64,000 nucleotides of DNA. Source: Symbiodinium microadriaticum. Taxonomy: Eukaryota > Sar > Dinophyceae > Suessiales > Symbiodiniaceae. Positions 34,820 to 45,480 of the stretch are shown in pieces. Within the stretch, counting starts at the first letter, position 1. Each line of letters begins with the position of its first letter. Under the pieces are notes generated by a model that did no database searches, was not told the origin of the DNA, and saw nothing but the letters and a program-made list of their open reading frames with translations. Both the position numbers and the translations under genes were made by a program. Location: NCBI GenBank assembly GCA_001939145.1, contig LSRX01000048.1, positions 898,808-962,807 on the forward strand, in the 5' to 3' direction.

Positions 34820-37139
34820 GGATGCAGTAAGTCTATAGGTGGTTTAGAAGCGTTAGAAGTCCTTTTAACTTCGGGCTCGCGGTAGTTTAAGATTGTTATT
34901 CTTTACGAGTGCGCAGGTGGTACAATCATTCACTAACTAAGAAGGGATTCGAAGAGCAAGAAGCCTTAAGTGCTCATGGAAGCCCCCGAGTTCCGTTCTG
35001 ATTCAGTCGTCCTGCAAGGTCCCCGGCTGTTGCGCCTGCCCGGAGCTTACGTCTGTGTCTTTGCGCGCGCGTGCGCACACACGCGCACATGGGTGAGTGT
35101 GTGCGCGTGTGTGTTCTCTATACCATACATACTCATCGTGCACAGCTGCGAAGCCCCGACTTTGGAATCCGAAAGTTTCGGCAGAACCTCGGTGAGCCGC
35201 TCCAAACGCTCGGAAAGGATCTGCCCTTCACGTTGAGCCTTGGAAGGTCACATTAAGTTATATTGGTGTGAAGATTCTTGTTAACATGTATTGTTATGCT
35301 TTCTGGTATTGTTACGACAACTTTCACCGTGTTTTGTTTATGGACTTACTGTACTCCTTAAGTGTACAAAGGGATGATGTTGGTCTATTTGGAGCCCCAA
35401 GAGTTCGGGTGCAGGGCTAAGGCCATCGTCATGGGAACTTGCGGGGTGGCGGAGCGCCATGCTGCAAGGTGGGCATCAGGCAAGGACACGGCAACAACAC
35501 CATCCGGCAAATTCGCCCCTGCGTTTACCGTGCTCAGGGCAAGACAGGTGGTGCTTCTTCCACAAGGTGCAACGCGTGCATTTGGTACAAAACCCTAGAA
35601 AACTGCGGAGCTAGGAGACTGGCTGTTGACCGCATGACGGGCCAAATTGCTGCCAAGACAGAGCCAGGAACCTCGGCACTCCGACAGTCTTGGGGTTCAG
35701 CGCATGGACTTTTCGAGGCACTGAGCCGGCCTCGGCCTGGGTGTTTTCGATGAGAGCGAGTTAGTGACGCTTAGTTGGCGCAAGGACGTACACTCCTTTG
35801 GAGCGGCCACCCCATGCGCATCCCTGCGTGGCACTGCCTTTGGCGACGGAGTTCGATACTGCTTGGCTTAGGCTGCACAGGGATGCACAGGGCCTGGCAT
35901 GAAACTGTGCACATGAGGACAAGGCACTCACAGTGCCATGTGGACAGAAAGTATGGCACCATGAGGCGCATCTCTTCGAAACTCCGGTGACTGTTCCAGA
36001 AAGATAATTAAGTTCCACACTCATCCGTGTCTGTTTTGTTATGCTGCAAGCTTATGACTCTCTATACTCGGGCTCAACAACTATTCAGTGCTCGTACTAT
36101 TTGCTTGCCCGAATGCTAAGTGCGGACGTTTGGCTGGAGAGTTTCCCAGCCTTCGCCTGTTTGACAGGCGGGCTAATGTCTGGCATTTGTTTCACAAATG
36201 CCGTCTCGGCATGCTGACAGTTGCAACGGCACTGCTGAGAATCTACACCGCTAGGCTTATTTATGCCCTTCCGACGGCATGTCCTGCTGAAATGGGGTCG
36301 GGTGGGTGAACCTGTCTTTACATATGGTTTCTGCCAGCAGCTGCAGACATCCAGCCTGCGCCAGTATAGGACGTGTTAGCGCGCACGGCCACACACATTC
36401 ACTCATTTTACGACAGTTCCTGAAGGCCTGCCATTCTTGGTTGGCACGCCGCGGCCGCTAGCTCAATGCGAAACAGCTCTAGGTGCCGGGGCTTTGTAAC
36501 CACGATACTAGTGTCAGAAGTGGTCGTGAGAGTCATCAGCCGGCCGGGCGATCAATGGTCAAACGCCAAATTGGGTCCAACCACCAAGGGCAGACAACTC
36601 GATCGGAACCTTTGGGCGTTAGCTCTGGACTTCGAAAACAAAGGAGCTGTTGTCCACAAGCTCAATGGGGCAAGGGGGCCCGGGGGTCTTCGCCGGCTCA
36701 GGTGCCATCGCCACCCAACATCTTCGCCTGAGCACTGCACAAGCCAAGTCAAGCCAAGCACCCCAAAAGCAAGACCAACGAAGACTTCTGAGGTTTGCTT
36801 CAGGACGCGGGGGGCTGAGATAAAGCTTCAAGGGATTGAGACTAGCTCCAACTGAAAACCTCAAGATGAATTGAACACCAGAGTAAGAGTTGACAAAAAA
36901 GCAAGAACCAAGCCATACATAAAAGTAATTACCTGTTATCACGAAACAGAAGTGACACTTGAGATATGACTGCGACAACTGATGAGATGATACAAGGGTA
37001 GTACTTCTTCCCGCAAGCTCCAAGTATTCAAGCAACATGTGCTTCCTTTTGGCTATTCGGAGCATTTGTCGACACTCGCAACTCGGCGTGACCATGCAAG
37101 GCTCTCAGGGGTCACGTAAAGCTTTTGAAGTACGTACAT
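34820..37139. other. No supported gene; alternating GC/CA tract at 35063-35118
   Basis: 35063-35118 is an alternating purine-pyrimidine tract (GCGCGC, CACACG, TGTGTGCGCG) of the kind that can adopt Z-DNA. The remainder shows only short competing frames. Confidence 0.45.
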
Positions 37140-38074
37140 CTGCTGCATGGGCCCCAGATTCATGTCGAATGGGCCAGTTGATGTCATTCTGACGTGGGTA
37201 GCACGAGTAGTGCGCATGAGCTCAATAGTCGCAATGATGGTCCTGACCGTCATCCTGACACTCACCTCATGTTCTCCATGGTCATCATCGTCATCGAAGT
37301 CTTTGAAACCAATGTTCAGTCAGGGCACATGCTCTTCGTCGTCCATTTCCGCCATGATTCTCGCCAGCATCAAGAGAGATTCCCGGATCCTCCCAGGATT
37401 CGGAAGGTGGAGGACTACAAGCTACAGCGTGTCACTTGTTGTTTCGGGCTTGGGCTACAGTACAACCTCAAATACGCATCTAACCACTCCTCAACATACA
37501 TAAAGCGAGTGGTATCACTGTTGTCCTCAACTCAGACTGCGCACCTCCAGCATCCACGTGTGACCAACTATGTAGACCAGTTACAGGTTCATCCCCAGGT
37601 CCTGTAATCCATTCATTAGAAATTATGCGAACATCTCAGTGTTCTTAAGCTCCCATGTCATCCCCCTAGCCGCTAGCCATGTGCCTCTTCCAGCGCGCTT
37701 TGACCACCTTGCGAACCTGCCCGGCCGGGCTCTCGCCGCGATGATGCAAGCGCTTATGGCAAAGAATAACAGGAAGCCAGGACTCTGTGTCTTCCACAAG
37801 TAAACCAGCAAGCAGGCTGCACGGCATCATGTCACCAGCAGTGGTTGCACTGGTGGCGACGACCACCATTATGACAGTGCTAGCCTAGTAAGATGCCAAC
37901 AAGAAAGGCTCGGCACGCAGAAGAGAAGGCAAAGCCTACAATCAAAGAGCCTAAGATCAAACGGATCCGCAGCCGCAATCAAGTGCTGGCCTCCTCCCGC
38001 GCGAAATCTGCCATCTCTTCGCCCGTGAAGTCCTGCATGAAATCGTCGCTTATGGGTTGTGGTCTGGAAGGGCT
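37140..38074 (-). pseudogene. Multi-exon gene relic with in-frame stops
   Basis: Four minus-strand exons fit together. Exon a (38074-37991) contains PISDDFMQDFTGEEMADFAR. A GC-AG intron flanked by AGGC(C/T)AGCACT follows. Exon b (from 37884) reads STVIMVVVATSATTAGDM and then VEDTESWLPVILCHKRL. Exon c (37601-37545) reads LVYIVGHTWMLE but carries TAA at 37583-37581. Exon d (37421-37266) reads LVVLHLPNPGRIRESLLMLA and then MAEMDDEEH, carries TGA at 37322-37320, continues LNIGFKDFDDDDDHGEHE and ends at a perfect GTGAGT donor. Phases agree at each joint tested. Two stops in otherwise coding exons suggest a recently dead gene, though sequencing error or a selenocysteine TGA cannot be excluded. Family not recognised. 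Confidence 0.5.
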
Positions 38075-41000
38075 CTGAAACCCCGAGGCATCGTGGTATT
38101 CGTGTTCAGGGTTTGCCATGTGAGGCACCCGCAAGGGGCACGCTTTTCTGCAAGGTCTCTCTGTTGCGCAATGAGTCTAACTTGACAGAAGTGTACTATC
38201 TTGTACTGTTACTAATACCAGTACCGTGGAAAAAGTAGTCGTTTGGTCAGCAACGCTTCTTGCTTGCTGCTCCTGCCTTGGTGCTTGGTCATGTGTTGGC
38301 ACGATTGCAAGACTCCCAGGACGACTCTGGATCCCGACGCTCGCTTTTGTCATGGCTGCTGTGACAGTTGCCATTGCCACGATGATGGCGACGTTGTCAC
38401 CATGACCTTTAGTTATGGTGCGTCATCCCCACCCACGCCGAGATTATGGTCACAGGCCTCATCATAATCACCATCATCATCATCATCATCATCATGATCT
38501 TGCCACCGGCTGTCAAGAGCTAAAGGCACACAAGCAGTCGTTGCGGACAAAACGAAGCAGAACACCAGCAGTCATCTCTATCCCCCTTTCCCTCCTGTTT
38601 TCTTCCCTCCCTCCACCCGCATCAGCCCCATCGCAAACACAACCCTCATCGTCATCCTCCTTATCCTTTGTTTGTCTTCGCCAGCAGCTTCAACGTAATG
38701 AACACAATCATCATCACTGACAGGAACAACGCAATCATCGTGGACTCAAGAAGGCCTCTTGGCCTCGGATTTTCGGCAGGTCCTGCAAGTTGGCGACGGT
38801 CGAGCCCGCCCGCCTTGGCAAACGGATGGTCGATGCAAAACGTGAACGCCGTCTTCCAGCCTACGCGCTACTACGCGCGACTGGGATATGTGATGTCACC
38901 ACATGACAGTGTCTTTCATCTGGACAGACAGCATGTCCCTGAACTTGGAGGACACTTGCGACACCGAGGGTACGACTTCATGGCAGACGCGGAGAAACCT
39001 CGGTGAGCTGAAGTCGTCTACTGGATGCTCGTTTCGCAGCTTGGCCGAAGAAGTAATTATGTTCATCCGAATATGGCAAAGTCGGCTTGCTCCTTGGATG
39101 ACTACGTACACGATACTGATCCCCAGAAAAATTATCGATGATGCGCTGCCTCGCGCTGTGGATAGCGCCGAAATTGGCAGTCGACAGAGTTGCTTGGTCA
39201 TCTGGGGTCAGGCACTGTCAGCAGCACATCTCAAATTGAAGTTGCGTTGCCTGAATCGAAGTCTCTGAGAAGTTCCCTTCTGGGTTAGACTGTTAGAATT
39301 GCATAACCTCCCGTGCCTCTCTTGCACATAATTAGCCCTAAACACTAGACTCTGAATCAAATTGAAATCCCAGCCGTGGGACCATCTGGGAACTCCAGGT
39401 GAATTTCATCAATTCGCTTGAGTGCCTGCGCGGGCGTGGGCGGTGTCGTGTGTTGTCGTGGCCGCAGGTTTCCTGTGCTTGGGGCTTTTGTGCTGAAACG
39501 GGCTTGTGCACTTGCCACGCCGTAGCCGCAAAAGGCTTGAAGCCATTTCGGACCCTGCCAAAATCAAAGTCAACCCAAAAGAGCATCGTCATCTTTCAAT
39601 AACTCGTGCCGCTCTCATGAGACATAGTGACGAGCCAGTACTGGTAAAAATCTTTCTTGTTCCTGCCCTAAAGCCTAAGATTTTTTAAGAACCCTCAGCT
39701 GAAACACCAAGCCCTCAAGCCCTGAAGGCCTGGACCCGGTCCTCCATTCCTATGGCCTCTTCCAAATAACTGTGTCCGGATGACCACAGATTCCAGCTGC
39801 TGTTGATTTCAGGGAGCTTGTTGGTTTCGTATGGGGTTTACATAGTTCTGAAGGATTCTGTGGGCTGCTACCGGTACTTTAGGTGTGTTGGCGACACCGA
39901 ACTGGTTTGATTTGAGGCTTTGCACTGTGCCAATGCACGACACAGAACCAATTATGATTATGATCGTTATGAGGATGGGGAAACGCGACATCTTGCTATT
40001 GCACGCCCCTTTCATCATAGTACGGGACAAGAGAAACTCTTCTGACATTCATGGAGGCTCCTATGTAGAGTGATGGCCGCTTGTCTCGGCATGAATTTCA
40101 TTTTGTTCTGTGCAAGATGGAGGGCTGCAAAGGTTGAAGATGTGAGTCATCTCAAGTTTATGCAGGCTTACTTTTCGGATATGATCGAGACTCCTGACGG
40201 CCTGTGCTTCATGGTGGAAGCATCTTGCAAGCTCCATGGTGCGACAAGCGCAGGACTGTTCTGCACACAGCTGTGATCAAGGATTGATCCCTGTGGTTTC
40301 TAGAGAATCTCGAGGCCTGAATACAAACGGAAGGCAGTCGCACTAGTGATCACAAGGACCCCGGAAGCAAACTCCAAAGGCCTCATGCGACCCTGCCCGC
40401 ATGAAGCATCCGGTTGTTATAGACATGTTGCATGTAACCTAGGACCTAGGACTTCTCTTCGAACTGCATCTGCGCCTCCTCCGAAAACCATCCTGTGCGA
40501 CACACGTGCGCGTGGGGAAAGCTCGATCCGTTGGCTGTCTTCCTTAAAAATTTGATACCATTGAACTGTTGAAACTGTTTGTTGAGACTGTTTGTAGTAC
40601 TGACCGAGACAATGGACATGAAGATCTACTGCTGCCAACAAGATTCAGCGTCATGAGGACCCATTTCATTTGTAATGCTTGAGGTATCTTGGGTGGGTGG
40701 TCCTGCCAGAGAAGAGTTGGGCCCCTCCAGAAGCCTTCGATGTGAACCTTTGAGTTGCTGAAGCCTACTATAGCGGGCCTGATAATAAATGAAATGACAA
40801 GGAACCCTGAGGGCCTTGCATAGGTCCTTGGGAGTACTATTGAAACACAACTGGTGTTTTCATGGGGCACCCTTTTTTTACAATGGCTTCAGCGGGGTGC
40901 TGCCTTTCCTGAGCACTGATGCCCTTGCAGCCCGCACGTCTTGACAAACCAAATTCTGCGAAACCGAAGAGGAGGTGTAGTGTCCGGGTCGGCTGGTGCA

Positions 41001-41415
41001 TGTAGATGTACCTTACCCACTGAGGGATGGTGCTTGTCCATCTAGGAAATAGGAGATCTGTGCCTTCGACACAATCCAAGCCCAGCATCCATACTCAAAC
41101 AACGCATTGCCTTGGAGATTTTGGACGATCTGGGGGTCTTGTCTCTTGCGAAGGGTGTCCAGCACCTGGCCGCAGCTCTACGGGGAATCAAACGCGCAAT
41201 GAAGACTCAGGTTCGGATTCGGAGCTCTGGGGCTGAGGGGCCCGCATGTACTCAATCACTCCTAACTTTCCGCATAATAGTGTGCAAGCTGGCTGACTAG
41301 TTTTTTTGTCGAGTTAGGCCTGATCTCATGGCCGGCGGAAACATCTGAAGGCACAGGCTTCACACACATGCAGATCATGATGATAGACATCTTTGCTGTC
41401 TTGAAGGCCAAATAA
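38075..41415. other. No supported gene; (CAT)n at 38463-38497
   Basis: A CAT/ATC triplet run lies at 38463-38497, with pyrimidine-rich sequence at 38575-38660. Frames around 38.9-39.3 and 40.5-40.9 kb compete on both strands. No motif seen. Confidence 0.4.
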
Positions 41416-41470
41416 GGTCGTGGGTTTAGGGCTTAGGTTGGCGGGGTTAGGGCAGGGTTGAGGGTTTACG
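41416..41470 (+). repeat. Degenerate TTTAGGG-like cluster
   Basis: Plus-strand units GGGTTTAGGG, CTTAGG, GGGTTAGGG and GAGGGTTTAC follow one another just 3' of the secreted-protein gene. They resemble mutated plant/dinoflagellate-type telomere repeats. Confidence 0.55.
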
Positions 41471-41524
41471 AAATTGTAGATTCAGGAAGTCCATGTCGGT
41501 TCCAACTGCACGCTTTTTGCTCAG

Positions 41525-44500
41525 CTAGGCTGGCAAGTAGCAGCACTTGGCCGACACAACGGAGGACCACTTGTTGGACGACTTTCGGTACAAGCCCACC
41601 AGGCCTTTGCCAGGAGTGCATTTCTTCCAGCCCATCATCCTGGTAAAAGCAAAAAAGCGGTTCAGACCCCAGTCCTCATCAACACACTGCTTCCAGTCGT
41701 GGGAAGCATCTGCCGGGCGGCAGCACTCTACCTGATCGAGGCATTTCAGCCCACTACACGACGATCGATACAAGCCTGTCATGAAGTAGCCGTGGCGGCA
41801 AGTGCTCCAACCCTTGCTGTTGAAGGATGTGCCCCAGTCTGCGTTGTAGCAATCCATCGTGGCCTTGTCATACTCCGCGTACTGGGCCTTTTGCAAACAA
41901 GCCAATGAATTGCACCAGCCCTGGTGGAAGCCTGTAAGGATGCCATTGGCTCTGCTCCAACCCTCGCGCCTCATGGTCGAGTACCAGTTAGCCTCGAGCA
42001 TTGGGGAGTTTGCCCGAGCTTGAGCCGCAATGTTCTGACCGGCCCCTGCGCCGAAGGTCGCTTCACGAGGATCCTCCCCATTCTCCCAAATGGAGCAGGT
42101 CAAGCAAAGGGACAGACTGACGTAGATGTCTGCATTTATGTCACCCTTCAACTCCTCTGAGCTCAGAGACGAGCCTGTGTGCACCTCCTCCGCGCGCTGC
42201 TGCACCAGCGCGGCGACGGTGTCGTAGTTCGTCTTCAAGGCGGAGGCACCGCGGCGAAGGGCATCGTGCGGATGTACACCGAGGGTATCCACGGCATGGT
42301 CCACGTCCATGTGATTGAAGCCTGAGCTCGCGGCGGCCACGGCCGCCAGCACCTGCTCCTCGTAGGACTCTGCTGCCGTCATCGCTCCAGTGACCGCCTC
42401 CTGAACCGGGTGCAAGTGTCCGGCCCCGGCCTGTGCCAGCGAGGGGTCAGGGGGAGCCGCCGAGAAGCCAATGCCGAAACCGGAGGGCAAGCTGCCTGGC
42501 GGCTTCCTGGGCTCTTGTTCAGGAACTTCAACTATATAAGTTATAAGGACAGCCAAACAGTAATAAGAACCCAGCTTCATGGAGTACGACATGCCACTGC
42601 CAGCGTTGGCCGGCAGCATCGGCACAAGTGGCACCGAGCCGGAGATGCTGAGGCCCATGTCCCAGCTAGCTACGTCAGTCTGCGCAGTCCCAATTGAGAA
42701 GCCAATCGAGATGCTGGGCGTAACTTCAGGCTTCTTCACGCTCCCCAGCAACGACCTGGGCACCAAATGCAGCATCCGTGGCAAGTCGTTGGTCTGCCAA
42801 AAATACGACCAAGGACAAAGGACCCAACCGAAAACAGTGACGCAACAAAGAGTAAACTGCAAAATCAAAGATACAACACACAAACATGACAGATTCCGCA
42901 GCATGTGAGATACCGTCCGCATCAGAACCAAGCTGTTGACCGCTGGCTCGCCGAGTCACCTTGAGGCTCCAAAGCCCAGAAGCAAGTCGAAGAAGCCCTC
43001 GGCATTCTTGCATCCTCCCCGCCCCGTGAACGACAAGCCTAGGTTGAGGGTGCCGCCGCCAGGTTGGTTGAAGCTTATGCCCAAGTTGAGACCGAGACTG
43101 ACGGAGAAGTCAGGGCCCTTGCAGTCGCCAGAGGAATACTCAAAAAGGCCCTCTTCGAGCTCAGTCTCAGCCGTCCCGGCCATCCCCTGACCCTTCAGTT
43201 CTCTACCGACGGTCTTGGCAGCTTGCAGCAGGGACACTTTTGTGTCCAGTACGTCCTTGATCTTCAGCCCAATGGACTTCATGTCTGCAGCAAGCTGGCA
43301 AATCGCCTGGTCGGAACCTGAGCAGCCACCAGAGGCCTCTCTAATCTGCTGGATGAAGTGATGGAATGAGCCCACAATCATCTCAAGAGGCCTCTTCATA
43401 AACTGTGGCAGGCACAAGCTCTGGAGGGACACCTCGATAAATGGCGATGGCAGGCCCATGAAGCTCTTTTTGTTGAGGCAGGTCCTGAACTTCTGCACAG
43501 TGGTGTCGAAGTTGTCCTTGATCTTCCACACTGCCCAAATCTCAGAGAAGATTTTCCCCATGGCATCGAAGCTACCGCAATCTGTTGGAACCAACTTCCA
43601 GTACCCGATGCCGCTAGGAGTGCAGAGGCTTGGCAACTGGTACTTCCAAACCGCCGTCGCCGAGCCTTTCATAAAATCTAAGACCCCCTTGGCTGCATCC
43701 CCAGCGATCTTCCCCAGATCGACCGCGACTTCCTTGGCCTTCGAGATGAAGTTGCCTACGAGGCGAAACCCGGGCCCGATCTTCGCCACGATGTTCTTTG
43801 CCTGCTTCTTGATCTCCTGAATCTGGGCAAGTTACCGTAATTCAGAAGCTTGAATTTGGCCTGCTTTATAGCTGAAGAATCCCTAGTTTGACCATGTAAC
43901 TTCGGGCGAGCTCCAGTCCTGAAGGAGCAGGTCGACGAGCTTCTGCCCTGCGTTCAGCAGCTTGGTCTTGCAGCTCCTCCCCGAGCCCAATACCCCTTTA
44001 GGGAATATGCGTGACATCAGCTTAGGCAGTCCCTATACAGTTTAAGGGATTTCTTGGGTGAAGGGTGCTGTTTATGGTGCTCTGGCTCCTCCACGAGTTG
44101 CACCCTTGGGGCAGCAAGCTTGTGAACTTCTCGAAGCCGTTGAGGATTGCATCCTTAATGTTCCTCCAACAGTCCCCGAACGAAGCCACCACCTGGTGGG
44201 GAAGGTTTAGGGTTCAAGGTTTCGGGCATAGGGTAAGGGGGTCCTTTCTGCTTTCTGGGTTCCTACTATTCAATGGGACCCAGTTTAGACGACTACCCAC
44301 CTCTTTTGCCTTCTCCACAAAGCAGCCCACCACCCGCGTCATAGGCTTCCAAACGCAGTTCTCCACCATCTTCCAAATCTTCCAGGTCAACTCGCACTCC
44401 TCCACCTGAAACTCCTCGATGCACCCGGCCGCATCCCAAATCCTCTCCACTACCGATCCCACACACTTCGACACGCTCTTCATTTGCACCAGGCCAGTGC

Positions 44501-45421
44501 CTGCTTGCGCTTGGAACTATGGGCGAATAGTATTGGCTCCTCAATCCCGGGATACCAAGAAGCCTAGTATATACCCTATATCTGCCTTTAAGGGCCCTAG
44601 AATCACCCTAATAGGCTTAATTAGGGCTGTGCCCATACTTCCAAGCTGAGAGCCTGTGACATTAGCATTCACTGGAGGTGTGCTATCAAGGAAGCCGTGG
44701 CTCGAGCCACGGGCAGAAAGGAACTCCGTTAGGTCCATGGTCTCGGAGCCGTCCCTGTCATTCACCTCGATCAAATGCCGTGCATCCCGCTCGCGGGCCT
44801 CATGGGGAGATTAAAGATATTAGGGTGTAGGGCTTAAGGTATATAGGTGTTGGTCATTCGTTCATGATACTGGTTTTGAGCTTGGGGCTCAGCATTTCGG
44901 GTCTGGGGTGGCGGCCTCATAGGCGCTGATGTTCATGTGCTGCTTGGGCTGGTGCGGCACGCTTGCATTGCCGCCGTCGAGCTTCCGGCCGCTGAACAAG
45001 CCGTGCACCAGCTCGGAGACGCTTAAGTCTCCTTGCTTATGTTTATAGGGTTTTGGGTTTCGGACCCCAGAAAATTTTAAAGACTCCCTAATCATCCTAA
45101 TCCCTAATTAGTCAGCTACGGAGTGCGTTCTCCTGAGCTGTCTTTGTCATATAAAGTGAACTGAGCCTGCAACATGGCGTTGATCTGCTCAGGCGACCCT
45201 TCCATGACCTTCTCCTGCACAATCCGCTGATCTCCATCATCTGGCGTCGCCACACCAGAGGCCATCATTTTGCTGACAAAGCTTTCGACAGAAACGGAGA
45301 CATCGGAATGCGCAGACGCTGTCCTGGCCAGGTTCAAATCTGGCCTCCTCGTCTTCTTGCCATACGCCGTCGGCAAGAATGCCGCAACCGCGGCCAAAGT
45401 GCTCACGCACAGAAACTTCAT
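41525..45421 (-). CDS. Secreted EF-hand protein with C-terminal Gly-Trp/Cys repeats (974 aa, 9 exons)
   Basis: Exons on the minus strand: 45421-45133, 45031-44916, 44798-44654, 44500-44301, 44192-44089, 43976-43919, 43816-42960, 42755-42571 and 42495-41525. They sum to 2925 nt (975 codons) with phase kept at every joint. Residues 1-21 are a signal peptide ending Ala-Tyr-Gly. EF-hand loops are D92-E103 (DKDSSGDLSVSE, split by intron 1) and D149-E160 (DRDGSETMDLTE), both with complete Ca-binding positions. Residues 184-510 are helical with many spaced Cys. Roughly 540-690 is Gly-rich with alternating hydrophobics (SVSLGLNLGISF). Residues 821-974 hold three repeats with GWSTC, GLYRSSC and a closing CC or similar. 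Likely exported and Ca-binding, with disulfides. The last intron (75 nt, in frame) is the least certain. I do not recognise the whole architecture. Confidence 0.85.
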
Positions 45422-45456
45422 TGCTGCGAAACTCGCTTCGACGAGCTGGTGCTGTG

Positions 45457-45480
45457 CTTGTAGGGGTCAGAATAGGATAA
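45457..45480 (-). promoter_or_regulatory. Possible spliced-leader acceptor upstream of the 974-aa gene
   Basis: On the minus strand the start codon is preceded by a pyrimidine-rich stretch with a CTGAC branch-like string and CTACAAG, giving an AG at 45458-45457, 36 bases before the ATG. Dinoflagellate mRNAs receive a trans-spliced leader at such sites. This is position and composition only. Confidence 0.3.
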
